Source of the DNA: Panaeolus papilionaceus
Taxonomy: Eukaryota > Basidiomycota > Agaricomycetes > Agaricales
Assembly: GCA_015501605.1 (NCBI GenBank)
Contig: JADNRZ010000018.1
Span: 62,001-126,000, forward strand
Direction of reading: 5' to 3'
DNA length: 64,000 bases
Shown here: positions 61,450 through 64,000 of the stretch, one piece after another
Position numbering within the stretch: the stretch's first letter is position 1
Layout: every line of letters begins with the position of its first letter
The notes under the pieces: generated by a model
What the model saw: only the letters and a program-made list of their open reading frames with translations
What the model was told of the DNA's origin: nothing
The model's database searches: none
Made by a program: the position numbers and the translations under genes

Positions 61450-64000
61450 AATGGCCCCAATTATTGCTAGATGTGTATGCGCAATTCAATAAAAACGAAA
61501 ATATAAAGGTCGTCGAATCCTAGAGCACAGTGAAAGGCGAGAAAAATATGCTCCTGATCTGACCGTGATCAAGTCAGCACGGAAAAAAAAGCAGGTTCCG
61601 ACGATGTCAAGAATGTGAAATCCAGGCTGAAACCCTCTTGGATGGGTAGAGATGTATCGCCTAGAGTCGTAACGGTAGAATTGACAGCGAAAGTTTTGAG
61701 GTGAAGGTGAAACAGAACGAAGAAATGTGTTTTGAGCAATGGTGAGTCGTGGGTGTGTTGACTTGGATGATGTGATTCGATGTATGGAACAAGCAATGAC
61801 AAATAGTGTTTTTACCCACACGTGACTAATCAGATTTGATCCGCATCGGAAGTCGGGACTCTTGATTCCGCGCCTACAACTCCTCTGACGTATGATTTGC
61901 ATATCTACCAAGGGACATTGAATTGTAGCGCGTAAATAAATCCGTTCATTAAGGTTATCAGAGTTTGACAAGTCTTATAAAAAAAGGAGTTGTGTGCCCG
62001 ACTTCAGTCTGCCTTTGAAAATGATCATTTATGATGTCATATGCTCTCCACCCCCGCCTTTGTCTTGTCAAATATCAAAAATAGAACTCCAACGACATAT
62101 GCATCCAGTCGTCCAAACTAGACCAAGATGATCATTTGCGCTCAGCTGTACGACTTTATGACATCTTCAAAAGAAAACTTCTCTCTCTTCATGTTATCTC
62201 TGCTCAAATTTAGCAATCGCTTCTAACTCGTGCCTATTCAGAGTGGAGCTGACAAGCCGTAAGCTGTCCAATGGGAGGAGCATCGATACACTTTTCATTT
62301 CTACAAGCTATTCAAGACAATTCAATTCGTAAGATAAGTGGTCATCGCACAATATCGTGCGACATCCGTACTTGTCCAGGTGGTTCAACATTCATATGTT
62401 TTGACATCCTGTTGTTGACTCGCAACCTAAGGGTGTAAACGAACCAGTGCACCTACCTTTAAACCAGCCTGTCAGAACGGGCTTCTCGATGTTTCGCTTG
62501 ACCGTGGCGCTAACAAGCGTACCTGCGGCTTCGCCATAGCCTCGTCTTGACTGCGGGTTCACAGGCGGGGATTCCACACCGCACGCCCGACATCTCATGC
62601 AGCGCTTCTCGGGGAGCACCCCTTGTGGTGTGTGCACCAGTGTTAATGTTTTGTTTTCATAAACAAGGAATAAAAACAAGGTACGCCTCCGTTCTGACTG
62701 AAACTCAAAGTGAACCAGAGCCAGGGATTGAACGCCACCACTGGTTATGAATGTTCACCTCGACGCGTTCATTCGGCGCTAATGAGGCGAATAGGGGCTC
62801 CCGACACTCAAGTACCTTAAATCGTTTGAATTCCAATTTTCGTGATCGTTAATTCCTTTCACGTCGTGCGTAGATCGTAGCTAGTTTGCTTCTCAGAACC
62901 CTGTCATCATGATAACACGCTGCTATCATCGACGTCCACAAAGAGCTGTAAAGTCAGCGAAAAGACACCACTTCCTCACGCCCACTCCACGCGCCCAACT
63001 TCCATTTTTGTATGCGGATATCTGCACGTCAACATCCTGACAAAATCTGGTACAATACGCCATTGTTGGTGATAGTCAAGGCATCTTCCCAGGACAGTCA
63101 GACACATTGCCTTGTGAAAAGCGTAAAGCACAGGCCTTGAGCTCTTCATCTACGGCGCGTGAGTATGTCGAATGTCACCGAGATAACGCGTCTTGTTGGC
63201 TGGGAAAAGCCTATTATCGAATCTATTTTAAGGATTTTTGACTATTTAGTCGGTTAGAGGCCTTAGGAAACCATGGGTACCTCAAGGGTTAAATTTGGGT
63301 TTTATTCGTTTTAGCTTCGCAGATGCAGTGGTAAGGGATGCCAGGACTTGTCTACAGGAGGGAAGAGGAATGAGTTGATTAATATATATATACATACATT
63401 CGGCAGGGTATCGAACGCCCGCTCCGACCCACCTTGACTGATAAACCCCTTCGAAGGCTATGTATATTTTTGATGAAAGTGTCTCAGGCATAATATTTGC
63501 TGTCATGTCAATGCTCGAACCGCAACACATTTGAATGGTGTTTCCGAGTCTGACTCTGACGTTTGCGTCCTATGACTGGTTCGAGTACCTTGCGACTCAA
63601 TGTGCCTGCTTGTTTCCGGTGATAAGCCCCACCAGTTTACGGGATGCCATGCTCGACATGGCCTTGCACCCTGCAATGAGGCTGCCTGGAAACCGTTTTC
63701 TCCGTATACGCACGTGTTCGCATTCTCAGCTAGGCCGAATGCCGTTGTCTTTCATAGGTGGATTCCAGCCGATATGGTGTAATGGAAGATGAAAAGAGCC
63801 AACATTAAAAAAAGTTTTGATACATATCACGGTGCTTCGAAGACAAGGTGTGAAGTGCCATGTCAAACATGAGGCTGCTGTACAAGCGAGGTTAGGTTTG
63901 ACACTATCTTTCGCTGGAGCAAATCACTTGACAAACCACCGTGTCTCTCTTCCGCTCATCAACAAAGACCGGAAACAACACAACAAGCTCTTAATAGTCT
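61450..64000. other. Right edge without supportable gene
   Basis: Short open frames occur on both strands, but none has codon structure, motifs or splice sites that convince me. The first few hundred bp is probably the Bye1 promoter. The rest (62000-64000) is balanced in composition, with CA-rich and TATATA-containing stretches such as 63381-63395. Two tRNA B-box-like words occur but without a fitting tRNA fold. Confidence 0.45.

Noticed and set aside
61486..61971. 161-codon minus-strand open frame upstream of Bye1
   Set aside because: Composition is unlike the real genes, there are no motifs, and it lies where the Bye1 promoter should be.
62690..62750. Second B-box-like word (GTTCAATCCC, minus strand)
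   Set aside because: No matching tRNA stems; treated as chance.
63395..63470. tRNA-like B-box word (GTTCGATACC, minus strand)
   Set aside because: The neighbouring bases do not form a T-stem, and no A box or acceptor stem is found at the right distance.

Overview
The window is a stretch of nuclear genome from a mushroom-forming basidiomycete (Agaricomycetes is the best fit). Evidence: genes are cut by many 45-60 nt GT-AG introns; the housekeeping proteins have fungal architectures (Tel1, Ste20-type PAK, Ppo fatty-acid oxygenase, Yvc1, an APSES/ankyrin MBF subunit, Bye1); and the left end carries a KDZ-transposon-associated CxC6-type gene, which is typical of these fungi. The species cannot be told from the sequence alone.

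Left third (1-19.7 kb) is a transposon nest with no intact host gene. From left to right: an acidic-protein/CxC6 cysteine-cluster gene (764-3682) split by a 1.05-kb element made of short self-complementary repeats; a second array ending in a related terminal repeat (to 4010); a minus-strand Ty3 gag-protease remnant (4011-5748) with its LTR (5879-6227); a decayed Ty3 integrase (about 6760-8380); a 793-bp non-autonomous element with an 8-bp target duplication (8422-9214); pyrimidine-rich LTR-like DNA; and a chromovirus pol (RT, RNase H, integrase, chromodomain) on the plus strand (10150-16307) with its 3' LTR at 16319. That pol is split by a 3.58-kb long-inverted-repeat element (12049-15631) flanked by a 10-bp duplication. 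A related arm copy, AT-rich repeats and a short unidentified minus-strand ORF follow.

The rest (20.2-61.4 kb) is gene-dense: TEL1 (+), a small Ser/Pro/His-rich hypothetical gene (-), a Ste20-type PAK (+), epsilon-COP (+), a Ppo dioxygenase/P450-like fusion (+), a Yvc1-type TRP channel (-), an Mbp1/Swi4-class MBF subunit (+), the spliceosomal WD40 protein Prp4 (-), an NDR kinase (+), a zinc polyol dehydrogenase (+) and the PHD/TFIIS-M/SPOC protein Bye1 (-). A 692-bp Tc1/mariner-type fold-back element sits between the facing 3' ends of the MBF gene and PRP4. The last 2.5 kb shows no supportable gene.

The genes do not form a pathway cluster, although several act in cell-cycle and morphogenesis control (Tel1, Ste20, MBF, NDR kinase). 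The least ordinary content is in the transposon nest: a terminal-repeat family with interchangeable subterminal arrays, and a long-inverted-repeat element whose arms carry a variable number of about 180-bp units.
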